Source of the DNA: Ehretia macrophylla
Taxonomy: Eukaryota; Streptophyta; Magnoliopsida; Boraginales; Ehretiaceae
Direction: 5' to 3'
Assembly (NCBI GenBank): GCA_037974665.1
Contig: CM075765.1
Location: 6,701,501-6,765,500, forward strand
Length of the DNA: 64,000 nt
Position 1 is the first letter of the stretch; each line of letters opens with the position of its first letter. Below are positions 54,552 to 64,000 of the stretch, in pieces. The notes beneath the pieces were generated by a model that did no database searches, was not told where the DNA came from, and was given only the letters and a program-made list of their open reading frames with translations. The translations under genes were made by a program, and so were the position numbers.

Positions 54552-56930
54552 GTAACAATTGACAATTTCTTTGTGAAGAGAATAATGGCTGATACAGGTG
54601 GCTTAGCGGAGGTTCTGTTCCTGAATGTCTTTCTCAAGCTTGGCATCGATCATAGCAATCTAAGGCGCATGAAGGGAACAGTCCGGATTCACAAGAGAAC
54701 CTTTTCAACCAGAAGGCATTATCAACCTACCTCTGACCATGGGGACAAGCGAAAAAAAGGTAACCATCATGAGAGATTTCATTCTGATATATTGTAAGTC
54801 CACCTATAACGGGATCATAGGACGTGTAGCCCTAAACCAATTTCAAGCCATAGCTTCCTCCATATCATCAGAAGTTGAGATTCCCCACTCCAGTGGGGAT
54901 AGCGACTATAAGGGAAGAGTAATTCCTAGCTCAGGAGTGCTATGCAACGTTCTTAAAGATGTCAGGGCCAGTAGCACACTTGTCAGAGCTCTCCAAGGAG
55001 TATGAGAAAGAAAAGAGGCCAACCCCAACAGAAGAGTTGACAGAAATAAAGCTCGCCCCAAACAAGAAGGTCAAGGTCGGCAACAACCTCCTGCCAGAAT
55101 ATAAGAAAGGTATAATTAACTTCCTTTCAGATAACATACATGTCTTTGGCTGGTCTTCAGCTGACATGATAGTGGTAGACCCAAGCATAGTCGTCCATTG
55201 GCTAAACATAGATTTGGCTTATCGACCTATTTGCCAAAAAAAAAAAGGCAATTCGGCATAGAAAAGAGCCACAATATCCGTGAAGAAGTCAAGAAGCTGC
55301 TTGAGGCCGGCCATATTCGAGAAGTCAAATACCTTAAATGGTTAGCCAATGTAGTACTAGTGTCAAAGCCCAATGGTAAATGGCGACTCTGCGTTTACTA
55401 CATCGATCTTAATAAAGTTTACCCCAAGGATTGTTATCTTTTGTCAAGGATAGATCAGCTAGTGGACACTACCTCAAACTATGAGCTCATCACATTCATG
55501 GACGCCTTCAAAGGATATAACTAGATCAGGATGTCTCTACAAGATGAAGAGAAAACGGCCTTCATAACCGACTCTGGCACTTATTGTTATAAGATGATGC
55601 CTTCGGACTGAAAAATGCTAGGGCTATCTACCCGAGGATAGTTAACAAGGTCTTTGAAAACCAAATTGACCACAACATGAAGGTCTATGTGAACGACATG
55701 CTAGTAAAAGCAAGGATGCTCAAACACATGTGGCTGACCTCGTTGAGGCATTTGCTACCATAAAAAAGTTCAGAATCAAGCGCAACCCCAAAAAGTGTAC
55801 TTTCGGTGCAAAAACTGGAAAGTTCCTGGGCTTCATGGTGACCAACTAAGTAATATAGGTAAATCTAGAAAAGATCCAGGCCCTCTTGGAAATAAGCCCA
55901 CCTAGGAGCATCAAGGAAGTCTAGTCACTACTTGGAAAGGTAGCTGCGTTGAGTCGTTTAATGTCCAGATTTGCAGATTAGTATGTTCATTTCTTCATAG
56001 TGCTTAGGAAACCAAAGGATTTTCAATGGACGGAAGAATGCCAGAGATCATTTGAAAGCTTAAAATAGTACTTCAAATCTCTGCCATTATTATACAAACC
56101 CGACCCGGGCGATGTACTGACCCTCTATTTAGCCAGCTCTGCCACAACCATAGTAGCGGCTCTGGTCAAGGAAGGGAGAACACATTAGAGACCTATATAT
56201 TATATAAGCAAGGTCCTCAGAGGAGCATAGTTAAGATACTCAACTATTGAGCGGATAGCCTTTGCTCTAGTAACAGCCTCACAGAAGCTAAAACATTACT
56301 TTGATGCACATACAATTAGAGTAGTGACTGACATGCCATTAATGCAGGTCCTATACAAACCGGAGGCATCAGGGTGACTTCTTAAAGAGGCAGTCGAGCT
56401 TAGCCAGTTCGATATACAATACCAACCTCGCGTCTCCATCAAAGCATAGGTCATTGTCGACTTCATAGCAGAATGTATAGGTGGGCAAGACCTAAAGACA
56501 GAAGAGCCTTGGCAAATCCAAGTAGATAGAGCTTCAGGGAAACAAGGAAGCGGGGCTGGAATAGTCATCACAAGACCTACTGGAAAAGAACTGTAATACG
56601 CACTCGAGTTTCAATTCCCAACCTCGAATAACGAGGCAGAATATGAGGCCTTGATAGTAGGCCTCAAAGCAGAAATACCCCAAAGAGCTCAAACCATAGA
56701 GATAACCACAGACCCCCAGTTGGTGGCAAATCAAGTCTCGGGGAAATTTAAGGCAAAGGACCTTTCCATGAAGGCCTACTTCTAAAAGGAAAAAAACATG
56801 TTGAAGGTCGCATTAGGCCAAATATTTGAGCATCGCAAGAGTAAGAAAAAGGCATTGAGCCATAACAAAATAGATAAGGTCGAGCCACGACCGAGATCAA
56901 GCTCAAAGAACATAGCTTGGATCACAAAAG
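54552..56930 (+). pseudogene. Tat pol: protease, RT, RNase H, archaeal-type RNase H
   Basis: Protease: VKRIMADTGG (54570-54600) for the usual LVDNGSS active site, followed by YNGIIGR..LNQFQAI. RT: HIREVKYLKWLANVVLVSKPNGKWRL, then FMDAFKGYN (55490-55520), and the catalytic box read as YVND instead of YVDD (55687-55700). RNase H: ERIAFALVTASQKLKHYF and VVTDMPL (56250-56340). A second RNase H, VDRASGKQGSGAGIVITRP and SNNEAEYEALIVGLK (56520-56680), with TDPQLVANQVSG after it, is of the archaeal type. Many stops and at least three frame changes; integrase is missing after 56930. Confidence 0.93.
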
Positions 56931-58395
56931 CTCAAATGAAAGCTAAATCAAGCTTAAGGGACTGAAACCCTACACCCAAATGGGAAAAATATATTCGTAG
57001 AGGCTAAACCTACTGGGATCGAGCCAAATTACTACTAATGTAGTCAAAATACATATTAGCCTACGAGCCATAACTAGCCTATTGGCCATATAAGCATATG
57101 GGCCACATCAGAGCCAGCCTACGGGTCATAAAAGCTCCAAGCCATCAGTGTCTGCCTAAAGGCGTAAGACCTTAAGGCCGACAGCACCAACTTTCAAGCC
57201 AGCCCTCGAGGTCATAAGAGCTCATAGCCTATAGTGCCAACTTTTGAGCCCGCCTAAAGGCATAAGAGCTCAAGGCCCACAGGGCTAACTTTTGAGTCAG
57301 CCCCCAAGGTTGTAAGAGCTCAAGGACACGAGAGCCAGCCTATTAGTCATAAGAGCTCAATGTTATCGGGGTCCACGGGAACCCCCGGCCACGAGCTAAA
57401 TTCCAAGGCTATCAAAGTCAAACTCCAAGTCCACGAGAAACCCCCGGCTATGAGCCAAATCCCGATGCCATCACAACTAGCCCTTAAGCTTTCAAGCTAT
57501 ATCAAGCCTATGGGACACAACAAACTTATGGGTTATTCAATCGTAAGGTCATTAAAACTGAAGATGGGTCATCTGACCCCAAGGTCATCAAAATTGAAGA
57601 AGGGTCATCTGATCCCGAGGTCATTGGAATCGAAGAAGGGTCATGTGACCTTGAGATCATTAGAACCAAACAAGGTTCATTCGACCCCGAGGTCATTGGA
57701 ATCAAAGATGGGTCAATATTTATAAAGTCCAAGATTCGAGAGGTCAAGGACACAAAATAGGACCTACGACGTCTACGCCCATTATCATTAGTTAAAAGGT
57801 CCAGAGGACCGACATAAGATGCAAAGAGTTTGCCAGCTCTAAAAGCCAAATGAAGAGCCACAAAGCTCCAACAGACCTCCTGACAAAAGGCATGGTCTAC
57901 AAAGTCCAAGGCTCGAAAAGCAAGATTAAATGACAAAGGGACAATCCCACAAGACCTCAAGGGGTCAACATTTATATAAGTCCAAGACTAGAGAATTCAA
58001 GGACACAAAATAGGACCTATGAGGTCTACGCTCATAAACTTTAATGTCTGTGAGGCTAAGATAAGAGAGAACAAGCTCTTAAGCTCATAAAAATAAGTCC
58101 CTTAGCACCTTAAGAGGTCCACAACTAACAAGGAATAAACAAAAAGGGCAATGCCCAAAGGACGTAGTATCCAATGGCAAGTTCACGAACAAGGCACTGC
58201 AGGCCTAGCACCTAACAAAGCCAAAATAAACAAACAAGCCAAATTTGGCAATCAAGTCCACTAGTACAAAAATAAAATACACAAACAGCACAGGACAAAA
58301 AGAAACTTCATTGATGAATAAAAAGTTTTTACAAGAAATGGAGGGACAAATCCCCACAAAAGGGCCCAGTGAAAGAAATAGGAAAAGACAAGCTA
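56931..58395 (+). other. Repeat-rich region in place of integrase
   Basis: Degenerate units of roughly 55-60 bp (GCC..AAAGGC.TAAGAGCTCAAGGCC..) run from about 57050 to 57360. Then comes the ordered 36-bp repeat, then low-order sequence with TAAGGACACAAAATAGGACCTA words occurring twice (57748, 57990). No integrase motif (HHCC, DDE) is readable. Confidence 0.6.
57548..57716 (+). repeat. 36-bp tandem repeat, 4.7 units
   Basis: Units start at 57548, 57584, 57620, 57656 and 57692, with the core GGGTCATCTGACCCC, itself a near-palindrome (GGGTCA..TGACCC). Because 36 is a multiple of three, the plus frame reads a 12-residue repeat (KMGHLTPRSSKL). Confidence 0.95.
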
Positions 58396-58860
58396 CTATT
58401 CATCAGAGGTCAAATGCTCAAGGTCAATTTTTTCATCGGGAACTTCACCTACCAAGCTATCAGAGAAAGAGATCTTAATGTTGCCAAGCTAAGCCTTGAT
58501 TTATTCTAACATCTGGGCACGACCCTCATAAATAGACCGAGCATAGCCGGCTTGGTAGGCCTTCTCGATCATGCGCTCAAAACTGCTTGCAGCTTTTGAA
58601 GCACTAAATGGCGTGCTCTCCCTGCTCTAAGACCTTTGCCAAGAAAAAGTTAACCTTCGCTTGAAAAGTATCCTACTCAAATCGAAGCCCCTCACGCTCC
58701 TTCCCAACCAGCTCAGCTTTAAAAGAGTCCTGCCATTACTGAAACTCAAAAGAAGAGGGAAAGAAGGCAGAGGCAACAGCCATATAAGCTGTTTGCTTGG
58801 GCCAAGAGTCGCACTAATATATTGGGCTATTAACGGTCGTTGAATGCTCAAAGAAAAAAG
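58396..58860 (-). pseudogene. Antisense ORF remnant of Tat element
   Basis: The minus strand, in two adjoining frames, reads DSFKAELVGKEREGLRFE, DTFQAKVNFFLAKVLEQGEHA, then ERMIEKAYQAGYARSIYEG.., SFSDSLVGEVPDEKIDLEHL and TSDE, ending in TAG at 58396-58398. The composition is coiled-coil-like and clearly protein-coding despite stops and one frame change. Tat elements are known to carry extra ORFs, some antisense, between pol and the 3' LTR; the function of these is unknown. The upstream limit is uncertain. Confidence 0.7.
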
Positions 58861-58899
58861 GGCCCAACACAACATAGTCTCCCAACCTCCTACGGAGCT

Positions 58900-58917
58900 C
58901 GAGAGACTAGAGGGCTA
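58900..58917 (+). other. Purine tract before Tat 3' LTR
   Basis: gagagactagagggcta immediately before TCGATGGGCC. Confidence 0.65.
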
Positions 58918-59560
58918 TCGATGGGCCGTAAAATGAAGCCCAAGAAAATAAGCAAGGTGCAACAACTATAATCAGGGGCTGGGTTGGATAATGGCCCTAA
59001 ATTTGGTTGGACCGTGTGCCAATTAGAAGACTAAGTCAAAACAAGTAAAGATATTATTGACTAAGTCAAGGGCAGCCATAACTAATTCACGCAAAGTGAA
59101 CATGCTCCTAGGAGCTCGAGAAATTAAGGATAGATCCTTGAGCCTAAAGTTAGGGAAACCACATAATCCCACTGGCCTAAAAATAAGGGACCATGATCCA
59201 TGATCCTAACCGCATAACTCCACATGCCTAAAATCAAGGGATTTACCCTTCTCCTATCTCAACAACCCTGGATGCTCACACCTATAAATACAGGTATACA
59301 TCCAAGATATAAGTATCTCATTCTAGCATATGCATGCTCTCTTAATTGTTCTTAAGCAACTACTTTTGCTCTCAAGCAACTCTTTATTGCTCTTAACCAA
59401 ACTCATGCCCCCATAACTGACTTAAACGTCGGAAGGGGCCCCTAGGCAAATCCCCAGGGATCCTTGTTTTGCAGGTAATCTAAATCGAATTCGTAATTGT
59501 TAGGCACGAAGATGGAATTCAAGTCCAATCCTTGAGGCCAGCCCAATTCCGACATTAACA
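58918..59560 (+). repeat. Tat element 3' LTR (643 bp)
   Basis: Starts TCGATGGGCCGTAAA and ends GACATTAACA before the second TSD AATTA. TATA box at 59283-59290. Confidence 0.93.
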
Positions 59561-59565
59561 AATTA

Positions 59566-60272
59566 TAATGTGCATTCTTATATAATCAATCTACTATAGA
59601 GTTAATATAATATTTTTTATTAATTATAATGTGTTTTTTATTTATAATATTTTTTCCTAGTTAATATAATCTATTTTTTGTTTTGAATTAATTGTACAAA
59701 TGGTTCCCTTATAATGAACCCTTTATTTGGAGATCATTTTTCTAGAAAATCAATGTGCAGATATGGGACCTCTTATACAAGGGACAAAGATACAATTAGA
59801 GGTCAGAGTGGCTCTTCATTGATGTCTTACTCAAATTGTGTTCACATTGGTAAACAACTTAATGGAAGAATATGTCTATCATCAACAAAAATAATAGACT
59901 GAAGGCCCTTTCGTTGCATTAGTCAAGTCCAATCCTACTTCACGAGATTAAGAGAAAAATGGTAAGCATTAAACTTTACTATTAATTATAAAATTATATC
60001 ACTCAAAGTTTTTAATTATTAATCATCTTTTGTTAATGTCTATTGCAAAAGCAAGAGTAGGGTTGACAAGTGATTTGGAAGAACAGTTTGAGAGAGTTCA
60101 TCAAGAGAGTCTGGATACTCTCTACCCTGACCCGAATATATAATCATGACACTAGTTCTAATAATGTATAACTAGTGTATTATGACAGTAATATCACAAT
60201 AATATATAATTATGCCCTGGTTCTAATAAAATAATGTCATTAATCATAACAATTTATCATTTGAATTTGTAG
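59566..60272 (+). other. CACTA interior, decayed
   Basis: AT-rich sequence with short coding-like pieces, such as ARVGLTSDLEEQFERVHQESLD at about 60050-60120, which may be an earlier transposase exon. TAATATAAT-rich stretches repeat near 51960-52100 and 59575-59690, on both sides of the Tat insertion, as expected for one interrupted element. Confidence 0.45.
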
Positions 60273-60416
60273 GCCAAGTATAACAATTTGGTCCAACAGC
60301 GTGTATTATCATCCTAGAGGGATCCAACAACACCGCCTATCGATCACGACGCAATATTTTATGAGCTTGCAGATGGTCAAAGAAAGAACAAGTGTAACAT
60401 GAGTCACGGGGATTAA
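60273..60416 (+). pseudogene. Plant transposase-like (Transposase_24/En-Spm) exon remnant
   Basis: Right after a splice-acceptor-like TTTGTAG, the frame reads AKYNNLVQQRVLSS, a stop, then RDPTTPPIDHDAIFYELADGQRKNKCNMSHG. This resembles the C-terminal end of plant En/Spm-type transposases, which has P..DH..F.E...G..K..VYG.GS. Fragment only; recognition is moderate. Confidence 0.55.
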
Positions 60417-60850
60417 TATAGGCAAGACTATAAGTTTTCATTTTCCTTCTTGGTTTGTAGTCATGCATGCCACCCTCGATCTTTGTTATATTCGATATCA
60501 TCTAACTAGAATAAGAGTGTTAAAAATATGAATTAATATCTATTAAGAATTTTATTCATGTAAATTATAATCAACCCCTCTAAATATTTAAGAAAATTAT
60601 ACTTTATCCTCTTTATATATTATATGTAACATTTTAACCTTATATCAAAAGAAAAAATGCATTAAAATAACTAAAAACCAAACTCTTGTTATTACCATTA
60701 TCATCTTCTTCACACTACTTCCTAAGCCCAATATCCATCAGCAAACCAACTCCACCAATGTCACATCAACCACTATTAGCTACCATATACGCAACCACCA
60801 TTGCTTAAATTCTCAAAATTTGAGTAGAAATCTCATATTTTTCTTTCTTT
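60417..60850. other. Intergenic, no gene seen
   Basis: AT-rich sequence, possibly the rest of the CACTA element; no right terminal repeat recognised. Confidence 0.4.
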
Positions 60851-61306
60851 TGTTAGATAGTCCATGACAAAAGAAAAATCAAGCTAGGCCTAAAAAGACT
60901 AAAGTGCCCTTGATATTCGACCTTCCCAAGAGAGAGCTAACAATACCAGGCAAAGATCCGACCAGAGTGATCTCGACCCGAGAACATCCCAAGAGGTCAG
61001 ATAAATAATCTCAACTTGAGGATGTCCCATATGGTCGGGACTAATAATAGAATGATGACACAATTCCAGAAAATTCGGGAATATAATATTCTAAACAAGT
61101 ATAAATAACTACTACGCCTACCCATTGAGGTAACTAATTTCATTCAGTGAATTATGCACCTAATCATATTATCTTCAAGGCAATCCTCACTAACTTAAGC
61201 ATCAGAGTGCTTACACAGAGGACAACCTCTACCGTTTGTTGTTTGTGTGTGCAGGATTAGGAAACTCATTCAAGCTACTTGCAAAATCTAGAAATCTTCC
61301 TTAACA
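60851..61306 (+). repeat. 5' LTR of second Tat element (about 456 bp)
   Basis: The end TTAACA is fixed by the PBS. The start is set at TGTTAGATAG to match the inverted TGTT..AACA ends; TGACAAAAG at 60865 is an alternative. TATA box TATAAATA at 61100-61107. Confidence 0.55.
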
Positions 61307-61308
61307 GG

Positions 61309-61327
61309 TTGGTGTCGTCTGTGGGAA
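61309..61327 (+). other. Tat-type PBS region
   Basis: TTGGTGTCGTCTGTGGGAA; two changes from the TTGGCGCCGTCTGTGGGAA block. Confidence 0.85.
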
Positions 61328-61360
61328 TTAGAGCCTGATAGCCCACTGAGAAAAACCACA

Positions 61361-62980
61361 ATGGATAATACCCAAAGCCAAGTCCAAACTGGCGATCATT
61401 AGCCACCGCAATCCCAAAATGAACCACCACCACTTGGAACTATTCAACCATCGTCTAGTACTATTCAACCACCGTCCAAAACTATTCCAATCGCCCAAAC
61501 ACCTGTCCATGTACAAATACCATCAAACACTCTACCTATTCCTACTATCATTCCTGGTATTCAACCGCCAAAATAAACTGTAAATGTCACCGATGTACTG
61601 ACTTAGCCAATCTATATGCAAACTTTGTCACAAATGGTGTTTGCCATGAAGAACACCATGGATACTTTTATCCAAGAACAAAGGTAGGAACAAATGCATC
61701 CCCAGCATACGTATGCCTACCCTACCCACTCCCTAGATATATTCTACCTTACATTCCACTAGAGAACAATCAACTAAACCCTAAAGATAACCCACACAAT
61801 GCCATACCGCAACCAAACCCAATGCACACAGTGGCTCTAAGGCCAACTAATCCCCCTAGGGAGGAATCCAAGCATGAGGATGATCGGGGGTCCACTAGGC
61901 TCGTTGATATAGAGGTTTAAGTTAGGCCAAGAAAACAAGATACTAAAGCAGGTGGAGTCAATCTATCTAGAATACCCACGGAGATAAAGAGGACCATGGT
62001 CGAACAAGGTTTACATCATTTCTCCAAGGAAATATGTGACGTATCTACCTATGGATGTACACTGTCATATTTATCTTCTTATGTAGAGTTAGAGATCTGG
62101 AGGATCATATACAAAAATTCGACCACTTGATGTTGTTCAGAGAGGTGTCTGAGGCAGTAAAGTGAAAGGCCTTCCCTTTGATAGGGCCACGAGGAAGTGG
62201 TTCTCAACCCTACCAGAGAACTCTATTGACAGTTATGATCAACAAGTTGAGATATTTCTAAACAGAATCATAAGTAGCATAAGGCTCCTAAGCCTACCAC
62301 ATCCATGATTCAATAAAATAACATTGGACATACCTAGTCTAGATGAAGTTGTGACAACAGTAGCCTACAAGCAAGGCCTCACTCAATCTAAACACTTCTG
62401 ATCTTCTCTAGCAAGAAATCCAACAAGGGATCTGGATGATCTGATGAAGAATGCCATAAAGTACATCAGTTCCAAAGAGGAGATGGTGGAATAGAAACAT
62501 AAGGAGAAAAGCTGAGATGTTCCTAAATTGAGCTCATCGAAGGAAAAAACAAAGGATAAGGGTCAGTTAAAAGAGGGACAGAAGGGTAGATCTTATCACA
62601 GCGCCACAACCCAAAAAGGCTGATTTGAAAGGTATATACTGCTAGTTATGCTGAGGTCAGAAGTGCCGATAGAGATCAAATGAGTCCGGACCCTAACCTC
62701 AAATGGCCACCAAGGATGAAGACTAACCCGGACATGAGAGGTAAAGAAGTTGGTTCCACCATGATTATGGACATGAGACTAACGATTACAAGAATCTCAA
62801 AGATGAGATTGAATTATTTATACAAAAGAGAAAGATGGATCGATATGTAGCTAAGAGAGGATGACAGAAGCCTGAACCAAGAATAGATCAGGAGAGAAGT
62901 CTACGGAGAAATGACAGACATATAGTCAAAGTTGGTATGATCACCGGTGGACAAGTAAAGATTACATGAGTTTAGGTTGA
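61361..62980 (+). pseudogene. Tat gag
   Basis: The ATG at 61361 (MDNTQSQVQTGDH) lies 34 bp after the PBS block. A P/Q/T-rich N-terminus contains repeats PPLGTIQPSSSTIQPPSKTI. Capsid-type motifs follow: MLFREVSEAVK..KAFP, then after a shift TRKWFSTLPENSIDSYDQQVEIFLNRI (62187-62270), the conserved ARKWF..LP..SI.S block of Tat gag. Later LAYKQGL-like and K-rich tails are readable. Many stops. Confidence 0.85.
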
Positions 62981-63098
62981 GAAGAGCCAATCCCGAAGAG
63001 GCTAAGGGTCTATGAGGAAATAGTCATCTCAACCTACGACCTGGAGGGGGTGAAGACCCTGCATGATGACCCTTTGGTTATTATCTGTGATAATAGCA

Positions 63099-64000
63099 AA
63101 CTACAATGTCAAGCAGATAATAGTTGACACGAGAAGTTCAGCAAAGATCTTATTATTCGATGTCTATTTGAGAATGAGGTTAACCAGGGGATAACTAGTG
63201 CCGATAAATGGAGAATTGACCTAGTTCACTGGTCATGGGTTCAAACCGAAAAGGACCATTACGCTACCCCTCACCATTGAACCAAATAGAAGGCATGTGC
63301 AGTTCATGGCAAGTTTCGTGGTGGTTGATTGTTGTTCTTCTTACAGTGGGATCATCAGGCAACTAGCCCTCCATCACCTTCGAGCAGTCATATCAATATA
63401 TCATCAAGTGATCAAGCTCTGTACTCCCATAAGAATAGCTGTGGTCTGAGAAGATCATAAGGCAACAAAAAAATGTTATGCAACCGCATTGAAAATCCGC
63501 AATGCGGACCCTTGGCAAGGGGTAATGGTTGAGAGCAAGAAGGAGAAAAAGTAGGAAAATAAGAAAGTAGTCCCTGTGGAAGAGTTGGATAAGGTTGAGT
63601 TAGCCACAGGGAAGGTGGTCATGATCGGGAGCGAATTAGTTCTACCGTAGAGAGAAGGTATAATTAATTTTCTCTCTAAAAACAAACATGTATTTGCTTG
63701 GTCTTCTTCTGACATGATAGGGATAGACCCAAATATAATATCACACCACTTAAATGTGGACCCGAGCTACAGACTTATTCGACATAAAAGAATAACTTTT
63801 TACTTGGATAAAAATAAAACTATTCGAGAAGAAGTAGAGAAGCTACTGAAGGTCGGGCACATAAGAGAAGTCTCATACCTGACCTAGCTCACAAATATGG
63901 TTTTGGTCTACAAGAGCTCATGACAATGGAGGATATGTGTAGATTATACCGACCTAAATAAAGCATGCCCAAATAACTGTTACCCCTGCCTAGAATTAAT
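63099..64000 (+). pseudogene. Tat pol: protease and RT start (partial)
   Basis: Protease: NYNVKQIIVDTRSSAKILLFD, where the active-site G of DTGSS became R, then QFMASFVVVDCCSSYSGIIR.LALHHLRAVISIYH. The linker and RT start read GIINFLSKNKHVFAWSSSDMIGIDPN, IREEVEKLLKVGHIREV and WRICVDYTDLNKACPNNCYP at the very edge. Stops at several places. The RT continues beyond 64000. Confidence 0.9.

Larger units (their letters stand above)
52104..59560 (+). mobile_element. Ty3/gypsy Tat-lineage element (7.46 kb), defective
   Basis: LTRs of 651 and 643 bp and the perfect TSD AATTA (52099-52103, 59561-59565). A Tat-type PBS region, a short gag N-terminus, a repeat-filled stretch instead of the gag core, then PR, RT, RNase H and archaeal-type RNase H remnants follow. 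No integrase can be found. The 3' part has tandem repeats and an antisense ORF remnant. Dual RNase H is the hallmark of the Tat (Ogre/Retand) lineage. Confidence 0.93.
50989..60416 (+). mobile_element. CACTA (En/Spm-like) transposon, split by a Tat element
   Basis: The left end CACTACACCAAAAATCGACT is a typical CACTA terminus, followed by subterminal GTCGTTACC/GTCACTAA-type words in both orientations (51040-51420). After the inserted Tat element (52104-59560, TSD AATTA) a plant transposase-like exon remnant is at 60273-60416. I did not find the right TIR, so the right limit is only the last recognised piece. Confidence 0.6.
60851..64000 (+). mobile_element. Second Tat-lineage gypsy element, cut by window edge
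   Basis: A short 5' LTR, Tat-type PBS block, gag, protease and start of RT are visible; the rest lies to the right. Its protease-RT linker is homologous to that of the first Tat element (GIINFLS.N.HVF.WSS.DMI..DP) but the LTRs are unrelated, so it is a separate family. Confidence 0.88.

Noticed and set aside
57526..57960. 144-codon minus-strand open frame in the Tat element
   Set aside because: Shadow of the 36-bp repeat; periodic composition explains its length.

Overview
The window is nuclear DNA of a flowering plant, almost certainly a eudicot. It is AT-rich and intron-poor at the visible level, and it is filled with plant-type LTR retrotransposons (iMet, Asp and Tat-type primer-binding sites), L1-type LINE pieces, CACTA and Mutator-like DNA elements and a decayed piece of plastid ycf2. 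The species cannot be told from the sequence. Only one intact host gene is evident: an IDL6/IDL7-like signalling peptide gene at 41629-41859. Nearly everything else is nested mobile DNA, and the nesting can be read from exact target-site duplications (TSDs).

Left part (1-27107). A decayed Athila-like gypsy element (1-5062) has a 5' LTR, an Asp-type PBS, a gag remnant and the start of a 3' LTR. It is followed by a minus-strand LINE (5063-20170). The LINE is split inside its C-terminal zinc-binding region by a 12.9-kb LTR array (5501-18383, TSD AATGC). This array has three ~3.5-kb LTRs alternating with two 1249-bp internal domains that have no pol. After the LINE come a TRIM-like element (20282-21830), remains of a SIRE-like copia element containing the plastid ycf2 fragment (about 21831-26861), and a second fragment of the Athila-like LTR.

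Middle (27108-45428). A copia element with 5' LTR, PBS, leader and gag is split exactly in gag by a gag-only gypsy element (30963-38223, TSD AGAAT). Copia similarity then ends, and a 0.7-kb CACTA-type miniature element follows. Next is a low-TE island holding the IDL gene, a 5'-truncated LINE scrap and a Mutator-like MITE with a perfect 9-bp TSD.

Right part (45429-64000). A minus-strand copia solo LTR contains a second Mutator-like MITE and a rearranged gypsy element (46701-49757, TSD TGATT). A CACTA-type transposon (from 50989) is split by a Tat-lineage gypsy element (52104-59560, TSD AATTA), which has protease, RT, RNase H and archaeal-type RNase H remnants, no integrase, internal tandem repeats and an antisense ORF remnant. 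A second Tat element enters at about 60851 and runs off the right edge.

The most unusual signals are the LTR-int-LTR-int-LTR array, and a hairpin with the identical nine-base loop CCTACTTTG in the LTRs of three different gypsy families. The hairpin's stems differ between families but still pair. All retroelement coding regions are broken by stops or frameshifts.
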